DNA of 64,000 nt from Subtercola lobariae (GTDB lineage Bacteria; Actinomycetota; Actinomycetes; Actinomycetales; Microbacteriaceae), in assembly GCF_014640255.1 (NCBI RefSeq), contig NZ_BMGP01000001.1, forward strand, positions 124,001 to 188,000, read 5' to 3'. Shown here piece by piece: positions 1-9,246 of the stretch. How positions within the stretch are numbered: position 1 is the stretch's first letter; each line of letters begins with the position of its first letter. The notes beneath the pieces were generated by a model that was given only the letters and a program-made list of their open reading frames with translations, made no database searches and was not told the DNA's origin. The translations under genes were made by a program, and so were the position numbers.

Positions 1-1
1 A

Positions 2-592
2 CCGGGCAAGAAGATTTCGGTGCATTCCAATCGGGGGCTCGCCGGCATCGACGGTACCATCGCCACCGCCGCGGGAATCGCCCTGGCAAGTCAGCGCCCC
101 GCCGCCTCGCTGCTCGTCGCAGAAAACCCCGGCGGTTCGCTGCACAGCGTGGAAAGCCTCACGGCCCGCCCGGCTGGCGAAGCTGCCGATGCCGCCCGCC
201 CTGCTGGCGTAGCTGCCGGCCGGCCGGCGCGCGCGGCCGACAGAGATCTCGCGGCACAGACCGGCGTCACCCGGGTGCTGCTCGGCGACCTCACCCTGCT
301 GCACGACGTCGGCAGTCTGCTGTTCGGCGTGGGCGAGCGTCGCCCGAGGATTCAGCTCATCGTGGGTAACGACGGGGGCGGCACAATCTTCGACACCCTC
401 GAAGTCGCCGCCACAGCCCATCGCGATGCCTTCGACCGCGTCATGATGACCCCGCAGAACGTCGACCTGGCAGCCCTCGCGGCTGCCTACGGCTGGGCGT
501 ACTCGAAGGCGGCGACCCGGAGCGAGCTCGACAGTGCTCTGACGGCTCCCGTCACCGGTCCGAGCATTCTCGAAGTGCCTCTCGCTCGGTGA
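2..592 (+). CDS. menD: MenD C-terminal part (SEPHCHC synthase), truncated by the window start
   Basis: C-terminal about 196 residues of 2-succinyl-5-enolpyruvyl-6-hydroxy-3-cyclohexene-1-carboxylate synthase, a ThDP-dependent enzyme that joins isochorismate and 2-oxoglutarate in menaquinone synthesis. The frame is open to the left edge ([18 protein letters not shown]), so the gene begins upstream. The [13 protein letters not shown] signature, the [16 protein letters not shown] block and the NDGGGTIF block that binds ThDP/Mg are typical of MenD. Odd: about 50 Ala/Arg/Pro-rich residues (roughly 88-250) sit between GIALAS and VLLGDL, where MenD normally has a short link. menF lies about 1 kb away on the other strand and menG at 4454, so the pathway is clustered. 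Confidence 0.9.
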   Translation, partial: PGKKISVHSNRGLAGIDGTIATAAGIALASQRPAASLLVAENPGGSLHSVESLTARPAGEAADAARPAGVAAGRPARAADRDLAAQTGVTRVLLGDLTLLHDVGSLLFGVGERRPRIQLIVGNDGGGTIFDTLEVAATAHRDAFDRVMMTPQNVDLAALAAAYGWAYSKAATRSELDSALTAPVTGPSILEVPLAR

Positions 593-635
593 GCCGCTGG
601 CCAGTAGCCTGAACTGATCTGACGAAGGGTGAGTC

Positions 636-1490
636 ATGAAGGCTGCGAAGAACTGGAACGAAGACCCGGCTCCACTGCTGCGGGCTGGTGCCGGTTACGA
701 ACTGCACGGCAGCGACGCCAGTGCCACTCCGGGATTCGCGGGCACGAAGACCGCCGGCGAGGCCGCTCTGGCCGCGAACGCTACCGAGGTGGGCAATCTG
801 CAGGAGAAGCTTTTCGCCAACAGCCTGTACGACGACTCCCGCTCGATTCTGCTGGTGCTTCAGGGCATGGATTCGGCCGGCAAGGGCGGCATCGTGAAGC
901 ACGTGGTGGGTTCTGTCGACCCGCAGGGCGTCATGCACGCCAGCTTCAAGAAGCCCACGCCCGAAGAACTCAAGCACGACTTTCTCTGGCGCATCCGAAA
1001 ACATGTTCCCACTCCGGGCCAGATCGGGGTGTTCGACCGTTCGCACTACGAAGACGTTCTGGCGGGCAAGGTGCTGAACCTCGCCCCCGCAGACGTGATC
1101 GAGGAGCGCTACCGTCAGATCAACGAATTCGAGTCAGAGCTCATGGCGCACGGCACAACGGTGGTGAAAGTGATGCTGAATATCAGCGCCGATGAGCAGA
1201 AGGGCCGGCTGGCCGAACGCCTTGACCGGCCCGACAAGTACTGGAAGTTCAACCCCGACGACATCGACTCACGCGAGCTGTGGAATCAGTATCAAGACGC
1301 CTATCAGGCCGTCTTCGACAAGACCTCGACCACCACGGCGCCCTGGTACGTCATTCCGGCCAACCGCAAATGGTACGCCCGGCTCGCCGTGCAGCGTCTG
1401 ATGATGGATGCCCTGCGAAACCTCAACCAAGACTGGCCTGCGGCCACCTTCGACGTCGAAGAGCAACGCGCCCGCCTCGACCTCACCTAA
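636..1490 (+). CDS. ppk2: Polyphosphate kinase 2 family protein
   Basis: 284 aa, the usual length of a one-domain PPK2. These cytoplasmic enzymes move phosphate between inorganic polyphosphate and nucleotides. Visible motifs are a Walker A-like GMDSAGKGG (about residue 77), the lid/Walker B region FDRSHYEDV (about 131) and a C-terminal WYVIPANRKWYARL block found in the family. The ATG at 636 follows AGGGTGAGTC, a reasonable Shine-Dalgarno site. It lies 43 nt after menD but is functionally unrelated. Which nucleotide (ADP, GDP or AMP) is preferred cannot be read with confidence. Confidence 0.9.
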   Translation: MKAAKNWNEDPAPLLRAGAGYELHGSDASATPGFAGTKTAGEAALAANATEVGNLQEKLFANSLYDDSRSILLVLQGMDSAGKGGIVKHVVGSVDPQGVMHASFKKPTPEELKHDFLWRIRKHVPTPGQIGVFDRSHYEDVLAGKVLNLAPADVIEERYRQINEFESELMAHGTTVVKVMLNISADEQKGRLAERLDRPDKYWKFNPDDIDSRELWNQYQDAYQAVFDKTSTTTAPWYVIPANRKWYARLAVQRLMMDALRNLNQDWPAATFDVEEQRARLDLT

Positions 1491-1504
1491 GCCCCTGCGA
1501 TCAC

Positions 1505-1540
1505 GAAACTCCTCAAAAACCCGCAGTTGAGGGGAGTTTC
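1505..1540. terminator. Bidirectional hairpin between ppk2 and menF
   Basis: Left arm GAAACTCCTCAA (1505-1516) pairs with TTGAGGGGAGTTTC (1527-1540), with two extra bases bulged. It lies in the convergent gap between ppk2 (+) and menF (-). There is no long T tract. Confidence 0.6.
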
Positions 1541-1555
1541 TGTGAACGCCGGGCG

Positions 1556-2863
1556 TCAGCCGAAGGCCTCGACGATGGGGCGGAATTTCATGCGCGTCTC
1601 GAGGTACTCGCGCTCGGGGTTCGACTCCGAGACGATGCCCGCGCCGGCATACGCCGTGATGGTGCCTTCGGCATCGACTTGGGCGCAGCGGAGGGCGACC
1701 GCCCACTCGCCGTCACCGTCGGCGCCGACCCAGCCCACCGGGCCCGCGTAGCGACCACGGTCGAAGGGTTCGAGTTCGTCGATGAGCCGCAGGGCATCCT
1801 GAGTCGGCGTGCCGGCCACAGCCGCTGTGGGGTGCAGCGACGCGATGAGATCGAGCGAGGTGGATCCGTCGCTGAGGGTGCCCTCGATGTCACTTGCAAG
1901 GTGCCAGAGGTTCGGCAGCTTCAAGGTGAAGGGCAACTCGCTCGCAATGAGCGTGCGTGAGTGCGGCGCGAGCGCGTTCATCACGCTTGCCACCGCGAAC
2001 CGGTGCTCGTCTTGATCTTTCGGGCTGGTGGCGAGGGCGACGGCCTGGTCGTGGTCGGCTTCGGCGTCGCGGCCGCGCGAAATGGTTCCGGCCAGCACGC
2101 GCGCGCTCACGGTGCCGTGGTAGACCCGCACGAGCGTTTCGGGGCTCGAACCGACAAGCCCGTCGACCGCGAACGTGAAGCAGTCGGGGTAACCGAGCGC
2201 GAGGTCGAGCAGCACGCGCCGCAGGTCGGAGTCTTTCGGCAGATGCCCCACGAGGTCACGCGCGAGCACGACCTTCTCGAGTTCGCCCGCGTTGATGTGC
2301 CCCACGGCGGCCTCGACGGCTTCGCGGTACGAGTCGGGTTTCGCCTCGCCCGGAAGCAGCGAGATGCGGTATTCGGGCCCGAATGAGGTCGCGGGGGGCA
2401 CCGGATGCCCGCCCGAGCGCACCTCGCCCCGAGCCGTCGGCCCGGCGGCAGTGGGCGACGCGGGTGCGCTCTCGCCTTCGGCCAGCACCCGCACCCGCGT
2501 CACCCAGAAGACGCCGTCGCGTTTGCCGATGACGACCTCGGGAACGATCAACACACTGCTGTGAGCGGATTTCGCGGAGAACGCGAAGGTTCCGAACGCA
2601 ATGAGGCCTGTGCCGGGCGAATCGAGTGGATCGTGAACGGTTGCGGCCGCTGCAACCTCGCGCCAGGCCTCGCACGCGGCGGTGAAGCGATCGGCGCCTG
2701 AGAACTCGAGGCGCAGGGCCGTGCCGAGGCCGGCCATGCCCTGGCCTTTGCGAATCCAGAGCAGCGGGGACTGAGCGTTCAGCAGCGGAATCAGCAGCCG
2801 AATGTCACCGACCGCCTGAGTTTCTACGTACAGCCGGGGGGTCGCGCGTGCAGTTTCGGTCAC
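1556..2863 (-). CDS. menF: Isochorismate synthase
   Basis: 435 aa chorismate-binding enzyme that converts chorismate to isochorismate, the first committed step to menaquinone. The C-terminal half carries the family blocks: KVVLARDL, SPETLVRVYHG, LAGTISRGRD, KDQDEHRFAV, HPTAAVAGTP and the terminal YAGAGIVSESNPEREYLET. GTG start at 2863. The protein is a lone chorismate-utilising domain with no glutaminase partner, and the clustering with menD and menG favours MenF over anthranilate synthase or a siderophore EntC. Confidence 0.9.
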   Translation of the reverse strand: MTETARATPRLYVETQAVGDIRLLIPLLNAQSPLLWIRKGQGMAGLGTALRLEFSGADRFTAACEAWREVAAAATVHDPLDSPGTGLIAFGTFAFSAKSAHSSVLIVPEVVIGKRDGVFWVTRVRVLAEGESAPASPTAAGPTARGEVRSGGHPVPPATSFGPEYRISLLPGEAKPDSYREAVEAAVGHINAGELEKVVLARDLVGHLPKDSDLRRVLLDLALGYPDCFTFAVDGLVGSSPETLVRVYHGTVSARVLAGTISRGRDAEADHDQAVALATSPKDQDEHRFAVASVMNALAPHSRTLIASELPFTLKLPNLWHLASDIEGTLSDGSTSLDLIASLHPTAAVAGTPTQDALRLIDELEPFDRGRYAGPVGWVGADGDGEWAVALRCAQVDAEGTITAYAGAGIVSESNPEREYLETRMKFRPIVEAFG

Positions 2864-3000
2864 GAATCAAGGCTACGCGCCGCCGGGCGCCTTACTGTGC
2901 AGAGCGTCGCGCGACGGCCGACCGCGCAGCAGGCTCGCGGCCGGCGTTCAGCTGCGGCGCAGGATGCGGTCGCTTGGCGGTCGACCCGAATGAACCGCTT

Positions 3001-4269
3001 CTACTGCGACAGCCCCAGCACCCGTTCGAGATACGTGTTGCGAAACTGCCGGTCGGGGTCGTACACGTCGGCGAGGGCGGCGAAGTCGGGCATCCGCTCG
3101 TATAACGGCGCAATGCTCTCGGCCGTCTGAGTGAACACCTTGCCCCAGTGCGGCCGGGCTCCGAACGGTGCGAGCGCGGCCTCGAGCTCGGGAAGCAGAG
3201 AGTGCACGGCGGCGGGCGAATTCTTCCAGGTGAAATGGATGGCGAGCGAATCTCTGTCGTATGCCATGCTCAGCCACAATTCGTCGGCCGCGACGGTGCG
3301 CAGCTCGGTAACGTGCAGCAGCGGCGCGATCTGGTCGCTCATCGATCGCACGACGCTGAGCGCTGCTGCGGCATGCGCGCGATCGACGAAGAACTCGCTC
3401 TGCAATTCGTCACCGTTGCTCGGCGTCTCTTCGAACCTGAAATGCGGCAGTCGCTCAGACCACGGCCCGGGCACGCCGCCCTGCACCGTGGTGTTGTCGC
3501 GACTCGCATCGGCCGGCGACATGACCTTCGATGCGGCAGCCCGGGCGCCGAACAGGGTCGCCGGCAGCACTCGAGGTTCTGCGCCGCCCAGCCTGGTCTT
3601 CAGCCAGAGTTGAGCGAGCGAGTCGCCCTGCCAATCGGTGAACAGGCTCACGCTGTATGCCGCGCCGGTGATCTCGTCGAATGACTCGAGCAGGGCATGC
3701 CACGGCACATCGACGTAGACGTCTTGCTGCATCTGAAAACTCGGCTGAATGTCGAGAGTCAGGCGCGTGATGACGCCCAGCGCACCGAGCGAAACCACCA
3801 TGCCTGAGAACGCCGGCGTTGCCCGAGTAACCGTGGCGAGTTCACCGCGCCCGGTCACGAACTCGAGGCCGCTGACGGCGGTGGCGAGGTTGCCGTTGCG
3901 GTTGCCTGAGCCGTGGGTCGCTGTCGAGATAGCGCCCGCCACCGAGATGTGCGGCAGCGAGCCCATGTTGTGCAGCGCCCAGCCCTGCTGCTGCAGCGCC
4001 GCGGCGAGGGTGCCATAGCGGGTGCCGGCCGCGAGGGTGACGGTACGGGCATCCTCATCGATCGAGATGTCGGGCGGCAGGTCGACCAGGCTGATCAGGT
4101 CAGCGGATGCATCGGCCAGATCATTGAACGAATGACGAGTGCCGAGGGCGCGCACGTGAGGCGAGCCGGCCACAAGGGCTTGAACCTCGCCCACGTCGCG
4201 CGGCGAATGCACTCGCGCGGCCCCGAACTCATAATTGCCCGCCCAGTTCACTCCGGCACTCGACGTCAT
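3001..4269 (-). CDS. FAD-dependent alditol (xylitol) oxidase
   Basis: 422 aa from the ATG at 4269. Members of this vanillyl-alcohol-oxidase-type flavoenzyme family oxidise the terminal hydroxyl of sugar alcohols with O2, giving aldose and H2O2. It matches what I recall of Streptomyces AldO almost throughout: NWAGN at the N-terminus, RVLGxxHSFND-like RALGTRHSFNDLAD, the flavin-binding stretch SLPHISVAGAISTATHGSG, SLGALGVITRLTLDI, AYSVSLFTDWQ and the C-terminal PHWGKVF. The same frame is open to 4476, but that would overlap menG head-on, and similarity starts at MTSSAGVNWAGN. It is divergent from menG and not obviously part of quinone synthesis. Confidence 0.85.
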   Translation of the reverse strand: MTSSAGVNWAGNYEFGAARVHSPRDVGEVQALVAGSPHVRALGTRHSFNDLADASADLISLVDLPPDISIDEDARTVTLAAGTRYGTLAAALQQQGWALHNMGSLPHISVAGAISTATHGSGNRNGNLATAVSGLEFVTGRGELATVTRATPAFSGMVVSLGALGVITRLTLDIQPSFQMQQDVYVDVPWHALLESFDEITGAAYSVSLFTDWQGDSLAQLWLKTRLGGAEPRVLPATLFGARAAASKVMSPADASRDNTTVQGGVPGPWSERLPHFRFEETPSNGDELQSEFFVDRAHAAAALSVVRSMSDQIAPLLHVTELRTVAADELWLSMAYDRDSLAIHFTWKNSPAAVHSLLPELEAALAPFGARPHWGKVFTQTAESIAPLYERMPDFAALADVYDPDRQFRNTYLERVLGLSQ

Positions 4270-4453
4270 ACCGGCCTGCTTTCTCGCACTCGTACCTTCA
4301 CGCCTCCATCCTCGCGCACCTGCGCTCAAGCCTCGCCCGGCCACCTCGCCGGTTGCGCTGCTCCGCACCCCTCGTGGCCGCGCAGCAGCCGCGCACCTGC
4401 GCTCATGCTGAGCCTTTGCCGAGAGCCGCAGATGCGCCCCGTAAACTGAAGGC

Positions 4454-5221
4454 GTGTCTAAGGCCGACCTCAGCAAGCAACCCGCGCAGGTTTCTGCGAT
4501 GTTCGACGACGTGTCGACCCACTACGACCGCACCAACAACGTGCTCTCGGTCGGTAACGCGCTGCTCTGGCGGGTGGCCACCACGAACGCAGTGGGCCCG
4601 AAGCCCGGCGAACGCATTCTCGACCTCGCCGCCGGCACAGGCACCTCGAGCGCCTCCCTCGCGAAGACCGGCGCCCACGTGGTGGCCGCCGACTTCTCGC
4701 CCGGAATGATCGAGGTGGGCAAACGCCAGCAGGCCGGCAACCAGAACGTCGAATTCGTGGTGGCCGACGGCATGAACCTGCCGTTCGAGAACGACGAATT
4801 CGACGCCGTGACCATTTCGTTCGGCCTCCGCAACATCGTCGAGCCGAAAGTCGCGCTCGCCGAACTCTTTCGTGTCACCAAGCCGGGCGGCCGCATCGTG
4901 ATCTGCGAGTTCAGCACCCCGCCCATCGCGCCCATTCGCATCGGCTACTCGGCCTACTTGCAACGCGTGATGCCGGCGCTCGCCAAGCTCGCCAGCTCGA
5001 ACCCCGCCGCTTACCTCTACCTCGCCGACTCGATCAAAGACTGGCCGAACCAGAGCACCCTCTCGAAGTGGCTGCGCGAAACCGGGTTCGCAAACGTCGG
5101 CTACCGCAACCTGACTGCCGGCATCGTGGCCCTCCACCGGGGCACAAAGCCGCATCCGGCGACGGTTTCGGCAACCGCAAGCCCCCCGCCCGAGTCTTTC
5201 GACGCCGACGTGACTCAGTAG
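4454..5221 (+). CDS. menG: Demethylmenaquinone methyltransferase
   Basis: 255 aa class I SAM-dependent UbiE/MenG methyltransferase, the last step of menaquinone synthesis. Family signatures are FDDVSTHYDRTNNVLS near the N-terminus, the SAM motif LDLAAGTGTSS (about residue 55), VVADGMNLPF and the UbiE block SFGLRNI. The GTG start at 4454 follows AACTGAAGG. The last 25 residues are a Pro/Ala-rich tail. The next gene, a polyprenyl diphosphate synthase, starts 10 nt downstream, so the two probably share a transcript and jointly make the quinone ring and side chain. Confidence 0.95.
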   Translation: MSKADLSKQPAQVSAMFDDVSTHYDRTNNVLSVGNALLWRVATTNAVGPKPGERILDLAAGTGTSSASLAKTGAHVVAADFSPGMIEVGKRQQAGNQNVEFVVADGMNLPFENDEFDAVTISFGLRNIVEPKVALAELFRVTKPGGRIVICEFSTPPIAPIRIGYSAYLQRVMPALAKLASSNPAAYLYLADSIKDWPNQSTLSKWLRETGFANVGYRNLTAGIVALHRGTKPHPATVSATASPPPESFDADVTQ

Positions 5222-5231
5222 GCTTGACTCC

Positions 5232-6332
5232 GTGAACCCGACCAATCGGTCCCTGAACCTTTCCGGGGGCGCCAGCCTGTCGAAGGGCGCACGCCGCAGC
5301 CAGACCCCGTCATCGCCGTTTTCGCTCACCGAGCGTCTTTTCGCGTCAGCGGATGACCGTAAAGCCTCGAAGGCCATCGACAACGGCATCGTGCGCCTCG
5401 AAGAGCGCCTCGTCTCAGAAACCGCTTTTCACGACGGCATGGCCGAGGTGTCTGCGCGCTACCTGCTCGACGCGGGCGGAAAGCGAATTCGCCCCATCCT
5501 CGCCTTTCTCACCGCCCAGCTCGGCGACGGCGTTACAGATGACGTGGTGACGGCCGCGACCTCTATCGAACTGATTCACTTGGCCTCGCTCTACCACGAT
5601 GACGTGATGGACGAAGCAGAGCAGCGCCGCGGCGTACCCACAGCGCACACCGTATGGAGCAACTCCATCGCCATTCTCACCGGCGACCTGCTCTTCGCCA
5701 GGGCCAGCAAACTGCTCTCCATTCTCGGCGAACGGGCCATCCGCCTGCAGGCCGATACCTTCGAGCGGCTCTGCCTCGGGCAGTTGCACGAAACCGTCGG
5801 CCCGCGGCCCGGCGAAGACGAGATCGAACACTACCTGCGCGTGCTCGCCGACAAAACGGGGTCGCTCATCGCAGCATCCGCTCAGCTCGGCGTGCTGGTA
5901 TCGAACGCGCCCGAGGCCTACCAGCAAGCCGTCTTCGACTTCGGCGAAAAGGTGGGCATCGCGTTTCAGCTCATCGACGACGTCATCGACCTCGCGCCGC
6001 CCAGCGACAAGACGGGCAAAACCGCCGGAACCGACATTCGTGCCGGCGTCGTGACTCTGCCGCTGTTGTACCTGCGACGGGATGCCCCCACCGACCCCCA
6101 GGCCGCTGAACTGCTTCGTCGGCTCGACCCCGACACCATCGCGGCCACCCCCGCGGCAGAGGTCGACGCTCTGATCGCAGAGCTTCGCGCGCATCCGGTG
6201 ACTCTCGAGACCACTGCCGAGGCGCACCGGTGGGCGGCAGACGCCGTGTCGGCGCTCGACCCGCTGCCCGAGGGCACCGTCAAAAAGGCTCTCATGCGGT
6301 TCGCCGAGACCATGGTCGAGCGCTCGGCCTGA
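5232..6332 (+). CDS. Polyprenyl diphosphate synthase (quinone side chain)
   Basis: 366 aa all-trans polyprenyl diphosphate synthase. The first aspartate-rich motif is in LYHDDVMDEAEQRRG and the second in FQLIDDVIDLAP; GGKRIRP near residue 85 is the IPP-binding block. The enzyme lengthens an allylic diphosphate with IPP to give the menaquinone tail. Chain length cannot be told from sequence alone; the place right after menG suggests a hepta- to nonaprenyl product (GrcC/HepT/IspB type). GTG start at 5232; the first about 45 residues are a low-complexity extension. Likely in an operon with menG. Confidence 0.9.
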   Translation: MNPTNRSLNLSGGASLSKGARRSQTPSSPFSLTERLFASADDRKASKAIDNGIVRLEERLVSETAFHDGMAEVSARYLLDAGGKRIRPILAFLTAQLGDGVTDDVVTAATSIELIHLASLYHDDVMDEAEQRRGVPTAHTVWSNSIAILTGDLLFARASKLLSILGERAIRLQADTFERLCLGQLHETVGPRPGEDEIEHYLRVLADKTGSLIAASAQLGVLVSNAPEAYQQAVFDFGEKVGIAFQLIDDVIDLAPPSDKTGKTAGTDIRAGVVTLPLLYLRRDAPTDPQAAELLRRLDPDTIAATPAAEVDALIAELRAHPVTLETTAEAHRWAADAVSALDPLPEGTVKKALMRFAETMVERSA

Positions 6333-6410
6333 GCCGCGCGCGGCTCGCACTTGACCACTCGCGCTGCGACGGAGATCGCCCGCGAACAGACAACGTAAGG
6401 AATCACCCTC

Positions 6411-7772
6411 ATGACCAAGCTCCGCCTGGCCATCGTCGGCGCAGGGCCGGCCGGTATTTACGCCGCCGACCTGCTCATCAAAGCCGAGCGGCACTTCGAC
6501 GTGTCGATCGACCTCTTCGACCACCTGCCTGCGCCTTACGGGCTGGTTCGGTATGGGGTCGCCCCCGATCATCCGCGCATCAAGGGCATCATCGGCGCGC
6601 TGCGTGAGGTGCTCGACCGCGGCGACATCAGGTTCTTCGGCAACGTGCGGTACGGCGTCGATCTGACTCTTTCTGACCTGAAAAAGCACTACAACGCGGT
6701 CATCTTCGCCACCGGCGCCATTCGCGATGCGACGCTCGACATTGCGGGCATCGACCTCGATGGATCGTACGGCGCCGCCGATTTCGTGAGCTGGTTCGAC
6801 GGGCACCCCGATGTGCCGCGCACCTGGCCGCTGACGGCCTCGTCGGTTGCGGTGCTTGGTAACGGCAACGTGGCGCTCGACGTGGCTCGCATTCTGGCGA
6901 AGCACCCCGACGATCTGCTGCCCACCGAGATTCCGGCGAACGTCTACGAGGGGCTGCAAGAATCGCCCGTGACCGACGTGCACGTCTTCGGGCGCCGCGG
7001 CCCCGCGCAGGTGAAGTTCACGCCGCTCGAGCTGCGCGAGCTCGGCGAGGTGCCCGACGTCGACATCGTGGTGGCCGATGAAGACTTCGACCTCGACCCC
7101 GCGTCAGAGGCGGCGATAGCGTCGAACAAGCAGGTCATGGTGATCAACCGGGTCATGAACCAATGGCGTACGCGCCCGGCCGGCACCGCGTCGAGGCGGC
7201 TTCATCTGCACTTCTACGCCAAGCCCCTTGAGGTACTCGGTGCCGATGGTGCGGTCACGGGCATCCGGTACGAACGAACCCGGCCCGATGGCGCCGGGGG
7301 AGTCGAAGGCACCGGCGAGATTCGCGAGCTGCCGATTCAGGCGCTCTACCGCGCGGTGGGGTACTTCGGTTCGCCGCTGCCCGACGTGCCGTTCGACGAG
7401 CGGCGTGGGGTGATTCCGAACCGTGAAGGGCGGGTTCTGGATGATCATGACGAAGTGGTTCCTGGCGTGTACGCCACGGGGTGGATCAAGCGCGGCCCCG
7501 TGGGGCTCATCGGGCACACCAAGTCTGACGCCATGGAGACCCTCTCGCACCTCGTGCGTGACCAGGCCTCGTGGTGGACGCCGGCCGACCCCGCGGAAGA
7601 GTCGATCGTGACCCTGCTCGACTCGCGTGGGGTGGTTTTCACCACCGTCGACGGCTGGCACCACCTCGACCAGTACGAGCTCGGCCTCGGCGCCGCGGCC
7701 GGGCGCACCCGCATTAAGGTGGTCGCCCGCGACGAGATGGTCGCCGTCTCGAACCAGACCCCCGAGGCGTAG
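6411..7772 (+). CDS. fprA: Ferredoxin-NADP+ reductase, FprA type
   Basis: 453 aa adrenodoxin-reductase-like flavoprotein that shuttles electrons between NADPH and ferredoxin. Motifs: N-terminal FAD dinucleotide fold IVGAGPAGIYAADLL; APYGLVRYGVAPDHP, which marks the FprA family; NADP fold VLGNGNVALDVARIL (about residue 145); and the C-terminal GVYATGWIKRGPVGLIGHTKSDA. AAGGA sits 10 nt before the ATG. It is 78 nt after the polyprenyl synthase and followed by a strong terminator, so it probably closes that transcription unit. Confidence 0.95.
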   Translation: MTKLRLAIVGAGPAGIYAADLLIKAERHFDVSIDLFDHLPAPYGLVRYGVAPDHPRIKGIIGALREVLDRGDIRFFGNVRYGVDLTLSDLKKHYNAVIFATGAIRDATLDIAGIDLDGSYGAADFVSWFDGHPDVPRTWPLTASSVAVLGNGNVALDVARILAKHPDDLLPTEIPANVYEGLQESPVTDVHVFGRRGPAQVKFTPLELRELGEVPDVDIVVADEDFDLDPASEAAIASNKQVMVINRVMNQWRTRPAGTASRRLHLHFYAKPLEVLGADGAVTGIRYERTRPDGAGGVEGTGEIRELPIQALYRAVGYFGSPLPDVPFDERRGVIPNREGRVLDDHDEVVPGVYATGWIKRGPVGLIGHTKSDAMETLSHLVRDQASWWTPADPAEESIVTLLDSRGVVFTTVDGWHHLDQYELGLGAAAGRTRIKVVARDEMVAVSNQTPEA

Positions 7773-7800
7773 CCGCCGCACACCCAACGTCGCGCAAAAT

Positions 7801-7865
7801 GGGCGGCGATTTCGCACCAGCACCGGCCTCTACGCCGAGCTCTAGCGAAATCGCCGCCCTTTTTC
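7801..7865 (+). terminator. Intrinsic terminator after fprA
   Basis: A perfect 15-bp stem, GGGCGGCGATTTCGC (7801-7815) with GCGAAATCGCCGCCC (7845-7859), a 29-nt loop and a TTTTT tract. The loop is long for an intrinsic terminator. Confidence 0.75.
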
Positions 7866-7875
7866 GCGTTCACTC

Positions 7876-7924
7876 TTGACACGGGCATCCCAACGTGGTT
7901 GGTTAACTACTGTAGTAACTAACC
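7876..7924 (+). promoter_or_regulatory. Promoter and palindromic operator of the GntR/ABC operon
   Basis: A consensus -35 TTGACA lies at 7876-7881. Over the expected -10 region sits an imperfect palindrome at 7901-7924: GGTTAACTACT and AGTAACTAACC around a central TG. It is 23 nt before the GntR start. Autoregulation through such an operator is the usual pattern for YtrA-type GntR proteins. The -10 is not clear: TTAACT at 7903 is the best hexamer but gives a long spacer. Confidence 0.6.
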
Positions 7925-7946
7925 AAGCAACCGAGAGTGAGCCACG

Positions 7947-8303
7947 ATGATCGAAGACGGCCGACCCATCTTCGTTCAGATCGCCGAGCAGATCGAGAAC
8001 GACATCATCGACGGCAGCCTGCCCGAAGAGGGCCAGGTTCCATCGACGAACGAGTTCGCCGCCTTTCACCGCATCAACCCGGCCACCGCCGGCAGGGGCG
8101 TGAACGTGCTCGTCGAGAACGGCACTCTCTACAAGAAGAGGGGCATCGGCATGTTCGTTTCACCCGGCGCGCGTGAGCGCCTGCTTGCCGCCCGGCGCGA
8201 CATGTTCGAAAAACAGTACCTGCGCCCGCTCATCGCCGAGGCAGCGAAGCTCGGCATCACCAGAGACCAGATCGCAAAGCTTCTTCAGAAAGACGAGGTG
8301 TGA
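7947..8303 (+). CDS. GntR-family regulator, YtrA type
   Basis: 118 aa. Short GntR protein with the N-terminal winged helix (PIFVQIAEQIENDIIDGSLPEEGQVPSTNEFAAFHRINPATAGRGVNVLVENGTLYKKRGIGMFV) and a short C-terminal helix region, as in the YtrA subfamily, which normally represses the ABC transporter encoded next to it. Odd: the usual N-P-x-T-V after the recognition helix is NPATAGRGV, with Gly for the expected V or Y. The ABC ATPase starts 3 nt after the stop, so they are co-transcribed. Confidence 0.9.
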   Translation: MIEDGRPIFVQIAEQIENDIIDGSLPEEGQVPSTNEFAAFHRINPATAGRGVNVLVENGTLYKKRGIGMFVSPGARERLLAARRDMFEKQYLRPLIAEAAKLGITRDQIAKLLQKDEV

Positions 8304-8306
8304 ATC

Positions 8307-9242
8307 ATGAGTGTCGTCGAAATCGCGAACCTCACCAAACGCTACGGCAGCGTTCTCGCCGTGAACGACGTGACTCTCTCGCTCGAACAAGACATCATCC
8401 ACGGCCTGCTCGGTCGCAATGGCGCCGGTAAGACCACCCTCATGCAGCTGCTCACCGGGCAAGACTTCGCGAGTTCGGGCTCGATCAGCGTGTTCGGTGC
8501 CCCGCCGGTTGAGAATGCACGGGTGCTGCAGAACATCTGCTTCATCAAAGAGAGCCAGAAGTACCCCGAAGACTTTCGCGCCAAGCACGTCTTCACGAAC
8601 GCTCCGCTGTTCTTCGAGAACTGGGATTCCGCATTCGCGGAGCAGCTCGTCGCCGAGTTTCGACTGCCGCTGAACCGCCGTATCAAGAAGCTCTCGCGCG
8701 GGCAGCTCTCGTCGCTCGGCGTCATCGTGGGGCTGGCGTCACGCGCCCCCCTCACGTTCTTCGACGAGCCGTACCTCGGGCTCGATGCGGTAGCGCGTCA
8801 GCTGTTCTACGACCGGTTGCTCGAAGATTTCGCCGAGCATCCACGCACCGTCATCTTGTCGACGCACCTCATCGATGAAGTGCAGAACCTCTTGCAGCAC
8901 GTCATCGTCATCGACGAGGGTCGCATCTTGGTCGATTCGGATGCCGAAGAGTTGCGCGGGTCGGCAACCACCGTGGCGGGCACGGCTCGCGCAGTCGACG
9001 CCTTCACCCTGGGGCGTACCGTACTCAGTCGGCAAGGCCTCGGCGCACTCGCCCAGGCCACGCTCTCCCGACTGAGCGATGAAGACCGGGCTGCGGCAGC
9101 GGCGGCCGGTCTCGACATCACCCCTGTTTCGCTGCAACAACTTGTGGTCTCGCTGAGCGAAACGGCTCAGGCCGCCTCGGCGCACTCCGGTACCTCGGCG
9201 CAGCTCGGTACCTCGACGACCTCGACGCAGAGAGAGAAGTAG
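8307..9242 (+). CDS. ABC transporter ATP-binding protein
   Basis: 311 aa. One nucleotide-binding domain: Walker A GRNGAGKTT (about residue 36), a reduced signature LSRGQL in place of LSGGQ, Walker B LTFFDEPYLGLD and the switch His in ILSTHLIDEV. The C-terminal about 90 residues are outside the NBD and end in a Ser/Thr-rich tail. Partner of the permease 4 nt downstream. The YtrA-type arrangement often concerns export or cell-envelope stress, but the substrate is unknown. Confidence 0.9.
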   Translation: MSVVEIANLTKRYGSVLAVNDVTLSLEQDIIHGLLGRNGAGKTTLMQLLTGQDFASSGSISVFGAPPVENARVLQNICFIKESQKYPEDFRAKHVFTNAPLFFENWDSAFAEQLVAEFRLPLNRRIKKLSRGQLSSLGVIVGLASRAPLTFFDEPYLGLDAVARQLFYDRLLEDFAEHPRTVILSTHLIDEVQNLLQHVIVIDEGRILVDSDAEELRGSATTVAGTARAVDAFTLGRTVLSRQGLGALAQATLSRLSDEDRAAAAAAGLDITPVSLQQLVVSLSETAQAASAHSGTSAQLGTSTTSTQREK

Positions 9243-9246
9243 ACCG

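Noticed and set aside
4403-5389. 328-aa minus-strand frame
   Set aside because: Shadow of menG and the polyprenyl synthase start.
5415-6983. 522-aa minus-strand frame
   Set aside because: Lies opposite the polyprenyl synthase and fprA, both clear families; the frame is long only because of high GC.
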